NCBI RefSeq assembly: GCF_938028775.1
Contig: NZ_CALIZG010000023.1
Coordinates: 1-64,000, forward strand
Origin: Mogibacterium diversum_A
GTDB lineage: Bacteria > Bacillota > Clostridia > Peptostreptococcales > Anaerovoracaceae
Reading direction: 5' to 3'
Length of the DNA stretch: 64,000 nucleotides
Below, piece by piece: positions 8,166-17,602 of this stretch; position 1 is the stretch's first letter; each line of letters begins with the position of its first letter. A model generated the notes under the pieces. The model was not told where the DNA came from, made no database searches, and saw nothing but the letters and a program-made list of their open reading frames with translations. The position numbers and the translations under genes were made by a program.

Positions 8166-9902
8166 TTATAGTCCAAAGATTTCCTTGTCAACGAGTTCTG
8201 CCGCTGCCTTGATTGCATCCTCTGCAGAAAGAACCTCGTTACTCTCTTCGCGTCTTAGCTTGTACTCAACGTTGCCGTCCTTAGCAAGCTTACCAACTGT
8301 AATTCTAATAGGAATACCGATTAGGTCCGCATCGTTGAACTTAACTCCAGCTCTCTCATCCCTGTCATCTACTATAACTTCAACGCGCTTAGCTTCAAGT
8401 TCAGACTCAATCTTATTAGCAAGATCCATCTGAACCTCATCCTTAGGGTTGATAACAGTTACGATTACGTGGTAAGGAGCGACTGACATTGGCCAGATGA
8501 TACCCTTATCATCATGACTCTGCTCAACGACAGCCTGCATAGTTCTTGTAACGCCGACTCCGTAGCAACCCATCCAGTAGATCTGGTCATCACCATTCTC
8601 ATCCTTATATGTTGCATTCATCGACTCTGAGTACTTAGTTCCTAGCTTGAAGATCTGACCAACCTCGATACCTCTTGTGTGCTTGATTGGAGCTCCACAG
8701 TGTGGGCATGGATCACCTTCCTTGAGCGTCTTGATATCCGTTACGATATCTCCAACGTAGTCTCTGCCATAGCAAACGCCCTTCATATGGTGATCTTCCT
8801 TATTAGCTCCAGCAACCATGTTCTTGGTTCCAACTAGCTCGCTATCAACTACAATCTTGCAGTTGTGAATTCCAACTGGTCCAGTAAAGCCACCAACGAT
8901 GCCTGTAACAGGTCCCATCTCATCCTCATCCGCAAACTCGATGTAGTGTTCAGGGATTCCAAGAGCATTTACAAGCTTAATCATATTAACGTCTCTATCT
9001 CCTCTGATAAACACGCAAACGTAGTCAGCTGGATTTAAATCCTGATCAAAGGTAGTAAACATGAGAGCCTTGATAGTTTTCTTTTCATCCACCCCTAGAT
9101 AGTCACATACATCCTTGATAGTCTTAGTGCCTGGTGTATAAACCGCCTCTAGTTCTTGCTCTGGCTCATCTACTGGCTTATCATCGATGCACTCAGCTCT
9201 CTCGATAGTAGCTGCCATGTCGCACTTCTCGCAGTATGCGATTTCGCTCTCACCAACGTTAGAAAGAGCAGAGAATTCGTGCGAGTTGCTTCCACCGATT
9301 GGGCCGTTGTCAGCTTCTACGATTCTGAAGTCTAGGCCGCATCTTGTAAATGTTCTTACGTATGCCTCGTACTGAAGTCTATAAGCATCTTCTAGGTCTT
9401 CAGGAGTTCTGTCAAATGAATACGCGTCCTTCATTATGAACTCACGCGATCTCATAAGTCCATATCTTGGACGAGCTTCGTCACGATACTTGAACTGGAT
9501 GTGGTATAGCTGAAGAGGAAGCTCTCTGTATGAAGAAACCTCCTGCTTTACAATGTTCGTACATAGTTCCTCACATGTAGGAACGAGGCAGAAATCTCTA
9601 CCATTTCTATCCTTGATTCTCCACAGCTCTGGTCCGTAAGCGTACCATCTGCCAGACTCCTTCCAGAGCTCGGATGGATTTACGTGAGGCATGTGAAGCT
9701 CCTGGCAGCCGATTCTATCCTGCTCCTGTCTTACTATCTCCTCTATCTTTCTGATTGTTCTCCAGCCAAATGGCATGAATGTATATATACCAGCAGCTTC
9801 CTTCTTAATCAGGTTAGCTCTAATCATCAGCTTGTGGCTGACTAGTTCTGCTTCGTTTGGTGCTTCTCTCAACGTCTTGAGATGGAGCCTCGATAATTTC
9901 AT
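8166..9902 (-). CDS. proS: prolyl-tRNA synthetase (bacterial type with editing insert)
   Basis: 578 aa from the ATG at 9902, which follows GGGAG and begins two bases after the ispDF stop; an in-frame start nine codons upstream would overlap ispDF. Class II synthetase that charges tRNA-Pro. Visible: motif 2 region around LVPTCEELCTNIV and KYRDEARPRYGLMRSREF; the cis-editing (YbaK-like) insertion at about 225-400, which clears mischarged Ala-tRNA-Pro; motif 3 in GCYGVGVTRTMQAVVEQ; and a C-terminal anticodon-binding domain. Its position between ispDF and the chromate transporter pair departs from the Bacillus order. Confidence 0.96.
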   Translation of the reverse strand: MKLSRLHLKTLREAPNEAELVSHKLMIRANLIKKEAAGIYTFMPFGWRTIRKIEEIVRQEQDRIGCQELHMPHVNPSELWKESGRWYAYGPELWRIKDRNGRDFCLVPTCEELCTNIVKQEVSSYRELPLQLYHIQFKYRDEARPRYGLMRSREFIMKDAYSFDRTPEDLEDAYRLQYEAYVRTFTRCGLDFRIVEADNGPIGGSNSHEFSALSNVGESEIAYCEKCDMAATIERAECIDDKPVDEPEQELEAVYTPGTKTIKDVCDYLGVDEKKTIKALMFTTFDQDLNPADYVCVFIRGDRDVNMIKLVNALGIPEHYIEFADEDEMGPVTGIVGGFTGPVGIHNCKIVVDSELVGTKNMVAGANKEDHHMKGVCYGRDYVGDIVTDIKTLKEGDPCPHCGAPIKHTRGIEVGQIFKLGTKYSESMNATYKDENGDDQIYWMGCYGVGVTRTMQAVVEQSHDDKGIIWPMSVAPYHVIVTVINPKDEVQMDLANKIESELEAKRVEVIVDDRDERAGVKFNDADLIGIPIRITVGKLAKDGNVEYKLRREESNEVLSAEDAIKAAAELVDKEIFGL

Positions 9903-9904
9903 AG

Positions 9905-11197
9905 TTAAAATCTCCCTTCTATTGTGCAAACAGCTTGCGCTGCAATGCCTTCTTCTCTTCCGGTAAATCCAAGCTTCTCTGTCGTCGTCGCTTTCACGTT
10001 TACCGCGCCAATTGGCATCTCAAGTGCCACGGCTATGTTCTCTCTCATCTTATCTATATAGGGTGCCAGTTTAGGTCTCTCAGCTATTATCGTGATGTCG
10101 ACATTGCCGATACTTACGTCGCCGATTTTCTCCTTCACTTCGCGGAGAAGCGCGATGCTATCCGCCCCCTTATATCTCTCATCTGTATCAGGAAAATGCT
10201 TTCCTATATCGCCTAAACATGCTGCTCCAAGCAGCGCGTCCATCAGCGCATGTGTTGCCACATCAGCGTCCGAATGTCCGACCAGCCCTCTGTCACTCGG
10301 GAGTGGGACCCCGCACAGTATAAGTCTGTGCCCTTCGGCGAGTCTATGAACATCATATCCTGTACCTACTCGTATTCCCATAGGGATGTCCTTTCCGGTA
10401 GTTATCTTGGTATTGGCATAATCTCCTTCAACTAGAGCTATGTCTATCCCAAAATATTCCGCAATAGAGGCATCATCCGTACCGACAAATCCATCATTTC
10501 TCGCCTTCTCGTAAGCAGCCATCAAACTGTCTAATTTAAAGCACTGCGGAGTCTGCACAGAGACTACTCTATCTCTATCAATAGATTTACTATTAATTAT
10601 AAGATAATCATTATGTGATGACAAGTCGTTAAAAAATTCACTTACTGATTTTTCTGTCATCCTGAGCGAATCAATCATCGGAACCACAGTACATACAGCC
10701 TCATTATCACTCATAGCTGCGATATTTCTATCGATAATCTCTTCAGTTATCTCTGCCCTAGCTGCATCATGAATCAATATCACCGCTTCGCAGGCTTCTA
10801 GGGTGTCGCTATTATCAATTTCCCAGTTCTTAGATAAGTAATCCGAAATAGCTTCAAGTCCACGGAAAACTGACTCTCCTCGGGAACTTCCGCCATACGA
10901 ACAGCGGATAGGCTTGCCGTACAAGCATTCTAGCCTATCCGCTATTTGAAAGAATGTCTCATCGTATTCCTTATCTTGTGGTATGAGGAGAAATACCGCA
11001 TCTATCTCCTCGTGTGCCGCAAAGACGGATGCCGTTCGCTCGACCACTGCCTTGCCTTTATAGCATAGGAGCTGCTTAGGTACCTCAGTTCTCATACGTG
11101 TACCCTTACCTGCTGCGGCGATAAGTGCAATGTGAGGGCTTCTAGCCTTGCTATCCGTAGCACTCTTACAGTTATTTATTTTAATCGTTATATCCAT
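9905..11197 (-). CDS. ispDF: bifunctional IspD/IspF (MEP isoprenoid pathway)
   Basis: A 430-aa fusion of two enzymes of the methylerythritol phosphate pathway. Residues about 20-270 are the IspD cytidylyltransferase (ALIAAAGKGTRMRTEVPKQLL, later HDAARAEIT), which makes CDP-methylerythritol. Residues about 273-430 are IspF cyclodiphosphate synthase (RVGTGYDVHRL, GHSDADVATHALMDALLGA), with the metal-binding Asp/His visible. The fusion skips the IspE step, which must be encoded elsewhere. Only AAAGG lies almost against the ATG, so the start has weak support. It follows yacL and precedes proS. Confidence 0.94.
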   Translation of the reverse strand: MDITIKINNCKSATDSKARSPHIALIAAAGKGTRMRTEVPKQLLCYKGKAVVERTASVFAAHEEIDAVFLLIPQDKEYDETFFQIADRLECLYGKPIRCSYGGSSRGESVFRGLEAISDYLSKNWEIDNSDTLEACEAVILIHDAARAEITEEIIDRNIAAMSDNEAVCTVVPMIDSLRMTEKSVSEFFNDLSSHNDYLIINSKSIDRDRVVSVQTPQCFKLDSLMAAYEKARNDGFVGTDDASIAEYFGIDIALVEGDYANTKITTGKDIPMGIRVGTGYDVHRLAEGHRLILCGVPLPSDRGLVGHSDADVATHALMDALLGAACLGDIGKHFPDTDERYKGADSIALLREVKEKIGDVSIGNVDITIIAERPKLAPYIDKMRENIAVALEMPIGAVNVKATTTEKLGFTGREEGIAAQAVCTIEGRF

Positions 11198-11271
11198 CCT
11201 TTATCTAGTCTACAAAGGATTTGCTCCTTTGCGCCTATGACTCTTTTAGACGAGTCAATTCTATTATTGCA

Positions 11272-12360
11272 TTATGGATTGATGCGTGCAAATATCATTT
11301 TGCCTGCAGATGTCTGTATCACACTCGTTACTGTCACGACTGCACTTTCAGATATATTACCAGCTCCATCCTCAACTACAATCATCGTGCCGTCATCCAG
11401 ATATCCAATGCCCTGCTCTCGGTCTTTACCATGCTTAACAATGTCAACGAGTAGCTTCTCACCGGGAATAACTACAGGTTTAATCGCATTTGCCAGCTCA
11501 TTAATATTAAGTACCTTGATATCATTAATAGTCGCTACTTTGTTGAGGTTGAAATCTGTAGTGATCAGATTCGCGTTGAGTTCACGTGCCAGCTTAATCA
11601 GTTTTACATCTACCTCGGGAACATCATCGAGATGTCTGAGCTTTGCGGTATTGTTATAAACTTCTACGTTAAACTCACTTCTGATCTGATTTAGGATGTC
11701 TAGCCCTCGTCTTCCGCGGACGCGCTTGATATTATCGCTAGAATCTGCAATATGGCGGAGTTCATCAAGCACAAACGTCGGAATGATAATTTTACCATCG
11801 ATGAACCCTGCTCTCATGATATCAAGTATTCTTCCGTCGATTATTACGCTCGTATCAATAACTTTAGGTGTACCTGAATTGATTTTTTCATGGCTCCGAA
11901 GTGCACGGCTGTCAAGAATTTTTCGATGCCCCTTGACTTTAGCTGATGCAACAACGAAACCAAAGAAGCCAAACACAAAGTATAGCGTAATAGTAATCAC
12001 TGAATACCAAAGTGGTGGTAGAAGTGATCTATAGCTCATGGAAATTATTAATGCAACAACTAGTCCTATAACAACTCCAATTGCATCTATGAGAATTGCA
12101 TCTATAGACACATCCTTAAGATCATGCTCAATATAAGACGCCGCTTTTTTCTGTTTATTAATGAGTGCCGGTGCAAAAATTCTAAAAATAAGTCCGAAAA
12201 TAATTACGAAAAGCACCAAAATGCTAAAATCAGCGACACTCGTGACAACTACTTCGTTGAAACTTATATCTTTGAGCTTCATTTGCAGAGCGCAAAACAA
12301 AAGGCTTCCAATTATGCCGCCGATAATAAACAGCAGCACAGCATATAGTTTCTTAATCAC
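11272..12360 (-). CDS. yacL: PIN/TRAM-domain membrane protein (YacL family)
   Basis: 362 aa from the GTG at 12360, which has AAAGGAGGGG eight bases upstream; the longer ATG form lacks such a site. Four hydrophobic helices fill about residues 3-140. A PIN nuclease-type domain follows (VIDTSVIIDGRILDIM, PTFVLDELRHIAD, ITTDFNLNKVA, with the acidic residues kept), then a C-terminal TRAM domain (GEKLLVDIVKHGKDREQGIG). YacL-type proteins are conserved in Firmicutes beside ispD/ispF. A role in RNA processing is inferred from the domains. Confidence 0.92.
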   Translation of the reverse strand: MIKKLYAVLLFIIGGIIGSLLFCALQMKLKDISFNEVVVTSVADFSILVLFVIIFGLIFRIFAPALINKQKKAASYIEHDLKDVSIDAILIDAIGVVIGLVVALIISMSYRSLLPPLWYSVITITLYFVFGFFGFVVASAKVKGHRKILDSRALRSHEKINSGTPKVIDTSVIIDGRILDIMRAGFIDGKIIIPTFVLDELRHIADSSDNIKRVRGRRGLDILNQIRSEFNVEVYNNTAKLRHLDDVPEVDVKLIKLARELNANLITTDFNLNKVATINDIKVLNINELANAIKPVVIPGEKLLVDIVKHGKDREQGIGYLDDGTMIVVEDGAGNISESAVVTVTSVIQTSAGKMIFARINP

Positions 12361-12452
12361 TCTAGCCCCTCCTTTCTGCCAAAAATTAAACAATCGCTTT
12401 TATAATAATGGGCACTTGCGGTCAAGGCTTGACGCAACAAGCACCCATATGG

Positions 12453-12926
12453 CTAAATATTTGATTCTACTAGGCTATCAGCCTCGTCAAGAGAAAGCCC
12501 TCCTGCAAGTACTAATTCACTCTCGAGGATTTGCTTAGCATTGCCGAGGAGTTTCTTCTCCCCAGTCGAAAGCTTCTTGACTCTATCGCTACGAACGAGG
12601 TTTCTTACCACACCGGCGACTTCATAAATATCTCCAGTACGAAGCTTCTCTGTATTCTCTCTATACCTTCTATTCCAGTTATTAGACATCTTATCGGACT
12701 CATCACCAAGGACTTCAAGCACTCCTTGGATATCTTCCTTACAAATGATGGCTCTAACCCCCACCTTGTCCGAATTATCGACAGGAACCATCACATGCAT
12801 CTTGCTGTACGGGAGGCTTACATGATAATAGCGGCAAATCTCACCGAGAACTTCTTTTTCTTCGATTTCAGTAACAACTCCCGCCCCGTGCATTGGATAC
12901 GCAATACTATCTCCGATATTGAACAA
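12453..12926 (-). CDS. carD: CarD/CdnL-type RNA polymerase-binding regulator
   Basis: 157 aa with a TTG start at 12926, five bases after AGGAGG. The N-terminal MFNIGDSIAYPMHGAGVVTEI is the Tudor-like RNA polymerase interaction domain shared with the Mfd RID; the C-terminal half is helical (YRENTEKLRTGDIYEVAGVV, then KLSTGEKKLLGNAKQILESE), as in CarD. Such proteins bind the RNA polymerase beta subunit and stabilise open complexes, often at rRNA promoters. It is the first gene of the leftward string and has a candidate promoter just upstream. Confidence 0.92.
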   Translation of the reverse strand: MFNIGDSIAYPMHGAGVVTEIEEKEVLGEICRYYHVSLPYSKMHVMVPVDNSDKVGVRAIICKEDIQGVLEVLGDESDKMSNNWNRRYRENTEKLRTGDIYEVAGVVRNLVRSDRVKKLSTGEKKLLGNAKQILESELVLAGGLSLDEADSLVESNI

Positions 12927-13006
12927 AGCAGCCTCCTCTCTCTACATCTTGTACTTAATAAAATTATATTATAATTGTATTTAAAAAGCAACAATCGAAA
13001 CTTTAT

Positions 13007-13035
13007 AAATTAGCACAAGATACTAGCATTGTCAA
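13007..13035 (-). promoter_or_regulatory. candidate sigma-A promoter for carD
   Basis: On the minus strand TTGACA (13030-13035), a 17-bp spacer, and TAATTT (13007-13012). A second TTGACA lies at 13054-13059, and the two are part of an imperfect inverted repeat built from TTGACAATAATT. Confidence 0.45.
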
Positions 13036-13082
13036 TAATTATTTGGCAATTATTGTCAAATCTTTTATTTTAATTACCTCTA

Positions 13083-13117
13083 CAAAAAAGCAGAAAGGCG
13101 GGTCGCCTTTCTGCTTT
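13083..13117 (-). terminator. strong terminator after the LRR surface protein
   Basis: A perfect 14-bp stem (13087-13100 with 13104-13117, loop GGT) runs into a T tract on the minus strand, downstream of the surface-protein stop codon. Confidence 0.9.
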
Positions 13118-13149
13118 GACATCACGTTATGCATTTTCCCTCGCCGTAT

Positions 13150-16100
13150 TTATCTATAGCGTTTTCTACGATTAACTATCACTATCGCCAGTGCAGAAAT
13201 AGACGCTCCAAAGATTGCAAACGGCATGAACGGTAAATTATCTCCCGTCTGAACTACACCTCGCCTGTAGATTCTACTAGACTTTATAGCATACCTTCCT
13301 GATCCGTGCTTAGTAACACTGATTTTACTTCCAGAAGAAGCATTTCTCGAATCATAGACAGTAAACTCAGCAGTAGCAGTTCCAGAAGCTTCATTAACCT
13401 CTAGCCTGTATCTGCCCGGCTTTAGAGTTTTAAGGTATGCAGCCTTTAGCTTGACCCTAGTGCTTCCGGAGCTCTTCTCGAAGTCAGTTCCTTCCGTTAG
13501 AACTTTCCTGTAATTCGTACCTGTAACAACAGCAGATTCAAACTCCGAAACTGGAGCTGATGCTCTAAAGTTTAAGTCTGTGCCAAGCGCAAGGTCATAG
13601 CTGCTACCATTTCCTTCAATCATCTTGTTAGGTTCAGCCTTACCATATGTAAACGTAATCTTGTTACTTGGAAGCGATGCAACGAATCCATTATCTAGGA
13701 GTTCTTGATCAACGTCACTAGACTGAACTGCATAGCCTTTGATTTTCTTAGCCTTGATTCCTAAAGAGTAAATCTCAGACACTCCGTAAGCTTTATAATT
13801 GTCTGAAGTAGCCAGCTTATTTCCACTCTCGTCCACGTAGTTGACCTCGATATTTATGAGGTTTTGCATCTGTGCAGGAGTGAATAGTTTATCTCCCATA
13901 TATCCATTGTTGTGGATAATCATCTTATACTTTGGCTGAGATAGATATGTCTTTCCGCCATCAAGGGACACCGTTACCGTGTACGTCTTATCAGCCCCGA
14001 TATTAGTTGGGGCCATGAGGTCAAATTTCATCTTAGTGCCAGCTGGATCCACATAATTAGGAACAGCCTGGAATCTATACATAGAGTTGCAGAGCGGAAC
14101 TGGCGTTGTAGGCCACTCCACACCATTCTCATCAACAGCCCTAATCTTCACATTGTCTGTACTAAGGTTGCTTCCATTTAGCTCGAGAGTTGCAGCCGGT
14201 GTTACGTACTCTTCGACTGTACCTTCAAATGTATCATCTGATGGATTCTGATCATTAGCGCCTGTCAGAGAATATGATGTAACTGCACCTGGTATTACCT
14301 CGTCATCCTTTGCAGTTAGAACAGTAACCTTCTTGGTTCCATTAAATGCACCTGCAGTATCAATTTCCTTGCCGTCTGCCGTTAGTACCGCCTTGTACTT
14401 TACGTTATCTTCACTGCCGTTCTCAGGGAGCTTGAATTTAAACTCAGCGCTCTTTGCAGAAACGAAAGACGTCTCCCCATTTATAACATTTCCAGCCTCA
14501 TCTACTAGCGACAGTTTTAGATTAGGTGTAGCTTCAAATCTACTACCAGCTAGGTTTACTGTAAGCGCACCACCATCACTATCGAACTTAGTTTTAGAGA
14601 ACACAACGCTGTCTACGGTAACATCGCGTACGATTGGCTCTGAGATATTCTCTCCCAGAACCTTGTTCTTGCTGTCTTTGATTGCACCTTTATTTATCTT
14701 TACATATAGCGTTTTCTTAATGTCTAAAGCATCCTTAAGTGAAATATTAATAGTTTCAAACTGGGCATTCACTTTATCCCCACTTCCAAGAGCATGAACT
14801 AAGGTTCCACCATCATCAGGATTCCCATCATAGATTTCTATCTTTGACTTACCGTTATCTGTTACATGAACATTCTTGTCTAGAGCAACCTCAAGAGTCT
14901 TGCCATTATCAATAAACCTAGCTCTATTAATCTGCGCAGCAAACTCATCTGGGTCTAGGTCGCTGAGCACCTTTACGTTCACCTTCATCTTAGGTGCTCC
15001 GGTATTTCCAGTTTCATAATCATATGTAAATGTGCGGTCCCCAGATGTTCCAAATGTCACGACTCCGGTTCCTGCATTGTAAGTTGCGTTAGCACCTGTA
15101 ACTCCGCTCACCTTAGACACATCTTCAACCAAATCATGCATGTCAACCTGGAGAGCACCATTCTTCTCCTTACCTCTAACTGTTATATTCTGCGGAGATA
15201 CTGCAATTCCTTGATATGCACTAAATTGGTTTAAATCGAGCTGTTTTAGCTTGTTGCCATTGACGTTCCATAGGCTTATATCATTGGACGCAGGCTTTGT
15301 AATCTCTTCTACTCCCGCATTTTTACAAGATAACTCCTCAAGGGCAGCAAGCTTCGCTGCATCCACCCTCTCCATTCCCTTGATTGATGTGTTATCAAAG
15401 TTCAGTCTTCTAAGACTCTTGTTGTTATTAATATTGAGACTCTTTATCTTAGTGCCGCTAACATTAAGAACGTTTAGATTAGTATTCTTACTCACATCTA
15501 GCTTTTTAATCTGAGTACCCGATACATTAAGTCCTACGAGGTTGCGAGCACTGCTTACGTCTAAGTGCTTAACAGGTGTATTCTCAATCTCGATAGTCTT
15601 TAAAAAAGTCTTATCTGCAACATCCAGAGCCTTAAGCTTAGAGTTGCCGGCAGCTAATTCACTAAAATACTTGTTGTTTGATAGATCTAAAGTGTCAATT
15701 TCTGTATTACGCATCCAAAACAGTGTCAGCGCTTTGCAATGGGAGAAGTCGATTGATTTGAGCTTCGTATCATTAGCCTGTACCTGCGTTAAGTTCCAGT
15801 TCTTTGAGAAATCCACACTAGATATCGGCGTGTTGTTGAAATAGAACTCATATAAATCTCTGTTGTTAGATGTATCGACCTTGCTCACCGAGGTGTTTTC
15901 CACATTGAGCGCCTGAAGCCTCTTATTATGCGTTACGTCTAGCTCTTTTACCTGAGTCCCAGGCACCTCACATCTCTTTAGGTAAGGATTATTTCTTAAA
16001 TCAACGCTACGTAGAGAAGTAAGCGGAACGGTAAAAATTCTGAGCTCTGGATTCTTAGTGAGATCAACACTCTCTAGCGATGAATTGGTCACGTTAAATA

Positions 16101-16647
16101 CGCGCAGCTTAGCATTCCTACTTGTATCAATTGAGGCAATCGCACCGTCTCCTGATAGCGACAGTATCTGTAGCTCAGGGTTCTTGGTAATATTCACTTC
16201 TGACAGAGTATCAGAATAAACATTGAGCTTCTTGAGATTGGCAAGGTACTCGATGCCTTTAAGAGAATATATCTCGTAGTCGCCTTCGCTGTTTACAATC
16301 TTAGCTCCTCGAATTTCATCACTACTTAGGGTTCCGTTACCGTCAGTATCGAAGTTCTCACTTACCAGATTCCTAAAGCCCTCGCTCGGAAAATGAGCTT
16401 CATCAATAGCCACACTTTCGTATGTCTTGGCTGCTTCATCTGCAAGGTCCTTTTTAGTCTCGATTAACTCGGTGTCTTCGGACAAATCAGGGCTGAATAT
16501 CTTGTAATTCTTTTCCGAAACATTATCCGCATTTAAACTTGCTCTATCCCTAACATAACCGTCATACACACCTGCATAACTCGTTGTCATAACTTGAGAA
16601 ACAAAAATCATCAAGCAAGTAATTAGCGCCGTAAGTTTCCTCTTCAT
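13150..16647 (-). CDS. LRR surface protein with EF-hand, MucBP-like and TGD anchor
   Basis: 1165 aa from the ATG at 16647, preceded by AAGGAGAA; a longer form starting 20 codons earlier lacks a site and would hide the signal peptide. Order: signal peptide (MKRKLTALITCLMIFVSQVM); an EF-hand-like loop FDTDGNGTLSSDEI near residue 100; about fifteen 20-22-residue leucine-rich repeats (LDVSKNTNLNVLNVSGTKI type) to about residue 470; beta-sandwich regions; a MucBP-like segment (VNYVDESGNKL); an X2-like module ending KPGRYRLEV; and a C-terminal VVQTGDNLP, hydrophobic helix and RRKRYR. That tail is a sortase-type signal lacking the usual LP. Adhesion or host contact is inferred. A two-component system diverges from its promoter. 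Confidence 0.9.
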   Translation of the reverse strand: MKRKLTALITCLMIFVSQVMTTSYAGVYDGYVRDRASLNADNVSEKNYKIFSPDLSEDTELIETKKDLADEAAKTYESVAIDEAHFPSEGFRNLVSENFDTDGNGTLSSDEIRGAKIVNSEGDYEIYSLKGIEYLANLKKLNVYSDTLSEVNITKNPELQILSLSGDGAIASIDTSRNAKLRVFNVTNSSLESVDLTKNPELRIFTVPLTSLRSVDLRNNPYLKRCEVPGTQVKELDVTHNKRLQALNVENTSVSKVDTSNNRDLYEFYFNNTPISSVDFSKNWNLTQVQANDTKLKSIDFSHCKALTLFWMRNTEIDTLDLSNNKYFSELAAGNSKLKALDVADKTFLKTIEIENTPVKHLDVSSARNLVGLNVSGTQIKKLDVSKNTNLNVLNVSGTKIKSLNINNNKSLRRLNFDNTSIKGMERVDAAKLAALEELSCKNAGVEEITKPASNDISLWNVNGNKLKQLDLNQFSAYQGIAVSPQNITVRGKEKNGALQVDMHDLVEDVSKVSGVTGANATYNAGTGVVTFGTSGDRTFTYDYETGNTGAPKMKVNVKVLSDLDPDEFAAQINRARFIDNGKTLEVALDKNVHVTDNGKSKIEIYDGNPDDGGTLVHALGSGDKVNAQFETINISLKDALDIKKTLYVKINKGAIKDSKNKVLGENISEPIVRDVTVDSVVFSKTKFDSDGGALTVNLAGSRFEATPNLKLSLVDEAGNVINGETSFVSAKSAEFKFKLPENGSEDNVKYKAVLTADGKEIDTAGAFNGTKKVTVLTAKDDEVIPGAVTSYSLTGANDQNPSDDTFEGTVEEYVTPAATLELNGSNLSTDNVKIRAVDENGVEWPTTPVPLCNSMYRFQAVPNYVDPAGTKMKFDLMAPTNIGADKTYTVTVSLDGGKTYLSQPKYKMIIHNNGYMGDKLFTPAQMQNLINIEVNYVDESGNKLATSDNYKAYGVSEIYSLGIKAKKIKGYAVQSSDVDQELLDNGFVASLPSNKITFTYGKAEPNKMIEGNGSSYDLALGTDLNFRASAPVSEFESAVVTGTNYRKVLTEGTDFEKSSGSTRVKLKAAYLKTLKPGRYRLEVNEASGTATAEFTVYDSRNASSGSKISVTKHGSGRYAIKSSRIYRRGVVQTGDNLPFMPFAIFGASISALAIVIVNRRKRYR

Positions 16648-16680
16648 CAACGTTCTCCTTAAAATATATTTCATAGTATT

Positions 16681-16703
16681 CCATATCGTCTTGTATGATA
16701 TGG
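16681..16703 (-). promoter_or_regulatory. inverted repeat at the LRR gene transcript start
   Basis: CCATATC and GATATGG separated by 9 bp form a perfect 7-bp inverted repeat just downstream of the -10 element. It could be an operator, for instance for the divergent response regulator, or a 5' mRNA stem. Confidence 0.4.
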
Positions 16704-16712
16704 ACAATATCT

Positions 16713-16741
16713 AGAATAAAGCTTTGGTAAACTACTGTCAA
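16713..16741 (-). promoter_or_regulatory. sigma-A promoter of the LRR surface protein
   Basis: Minus strand: consensus TTGACA at 16736-16741, a 17-bp spacer, and TATTCT at 16713-16718, about 66 bp upstream of the ATG. Confidence 0.7.
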
Positions 16742-16835
16742 CGTGGTTTACGCACGCTATCTATTGATTTAACACATATTAACACTTCACTGTCTTGTAT
16801 TCTTCAATGGATTTCCACAATGTGAAGATGGGTTA

Positions 16836-16844
16836 TGATATAAT
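16836..16844 (+). promoter_or_regulatory. extended -10 promoter of the response regulator
   Basis: TGATATAAT, an extended -10 with a perfect TATAAT at 16839-16844, lies 72 bp before the response-regulator ATG. The -35 region is poor and overlaps a small palindrome (TTCCACAATGTGAA), suggesting activator dependence. Confidence 0.6.
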
Positions 16845-16915
16845 GTACAAAATTTAAGAACTAAAGGTTCGAATTAGTGTTTTGTATTATTCACATGATA
16901 TGAAAGGAACGAGAT

Positions 16916-17602
16916 ATGAAAAAGCTACTTGTAGTAGATGACGAAGCTAAAATCAGAGAGGTCATCAAAGAGTATTCAGAATTTAGCGGCTATGAAGTTA
17001 CAGAGGCAGCAGACGGAATGAGCGCAATTGGGCTATGTAAGCTTAACGATTACGACCTGATTATCATGGATGTGATGATGCCTAAGCTGGACGGTTTTAG
17101 CTCGGTTAAGGAAATCAAGAAATTCAAAGATATACCTGTAATCATGCTTTCGGCAAGAGGCGAAGAATACGATAAGCTATTTGGTTTCGAGCTAGGGGTT
17201 GATGACTATGTTGTAAAGCCATTTAGCCCTAAAGAGCTCATGGCTCGTGTAAACGCCGTTATTACTAGACACGAAGGTGCTGACCACGGAACTAGCAACG
17301 TCATGAAGTTCGATGGGCTTGAGGTTAACTTTGCAGCTCGCACGATTTATATAGATGGAAAGCGAGTAAACCTAACACCTAAGGAGTACGATCTTCTCTT
17401 CTATCTGATTCAGAATAGAAATATCGCTCTATCTAGAGATAAGCTTCTCTCGGATATCTGGGGATATGATTTCTTCGGTGACGATAGAACCATTGATACT
17501 CACATCAAGAATCTGAGAAACAACCTCGGTCCATACCGTGATTTTATCGTTACACTAAGAGGAGTGGGTTACAAGTTTGAATATGAAGACAAAGAGAAGT
17601 AA
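16916..17602 (+). CDS. OmpR/PhoB-family response regulator
   Basis: 228 aa. The receiver domain occupies residues 1-115, with VDDEAKIREV, the phosphoacceptor in YDLIIMDVMMPKLDGF (about D51), and VDDYVVKPFSPKEL. A winged-helix DNA-binding domain follows (LTPKEYDLLFYL, DDRTIDTHIKNLRNNLG, VTLRGVGYKFE). AAAGGAACGAG precedes the ATG. Its last codons overlap the histidine kinase gene, so the pair is co-translated. It diverges from the LRR surface-protein gene, a plausible target, though nothing in the sequence proves that. Confidence 0.95.
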   Translation: MKKLLVVDDEAKIREVIKEYSEFSGYEVTEAADGMSAIGLCKLNDYDLIIMDVMMPKLDGFSSVKEIKKFKDIPVIMLSARGEEYDKLFGFELGVDDYVVKPFSPKELMARVNAVITRHEGADHGTSNVMKFDGLEVNFAARTIYIDGKRVNLTPKEYDLLFYLIQNRNIALSRDKLLSDIWGYDFFGDDRTIDTHIKNLRNNLGPYRDFIVTLRGVGYKFEYEDKEK

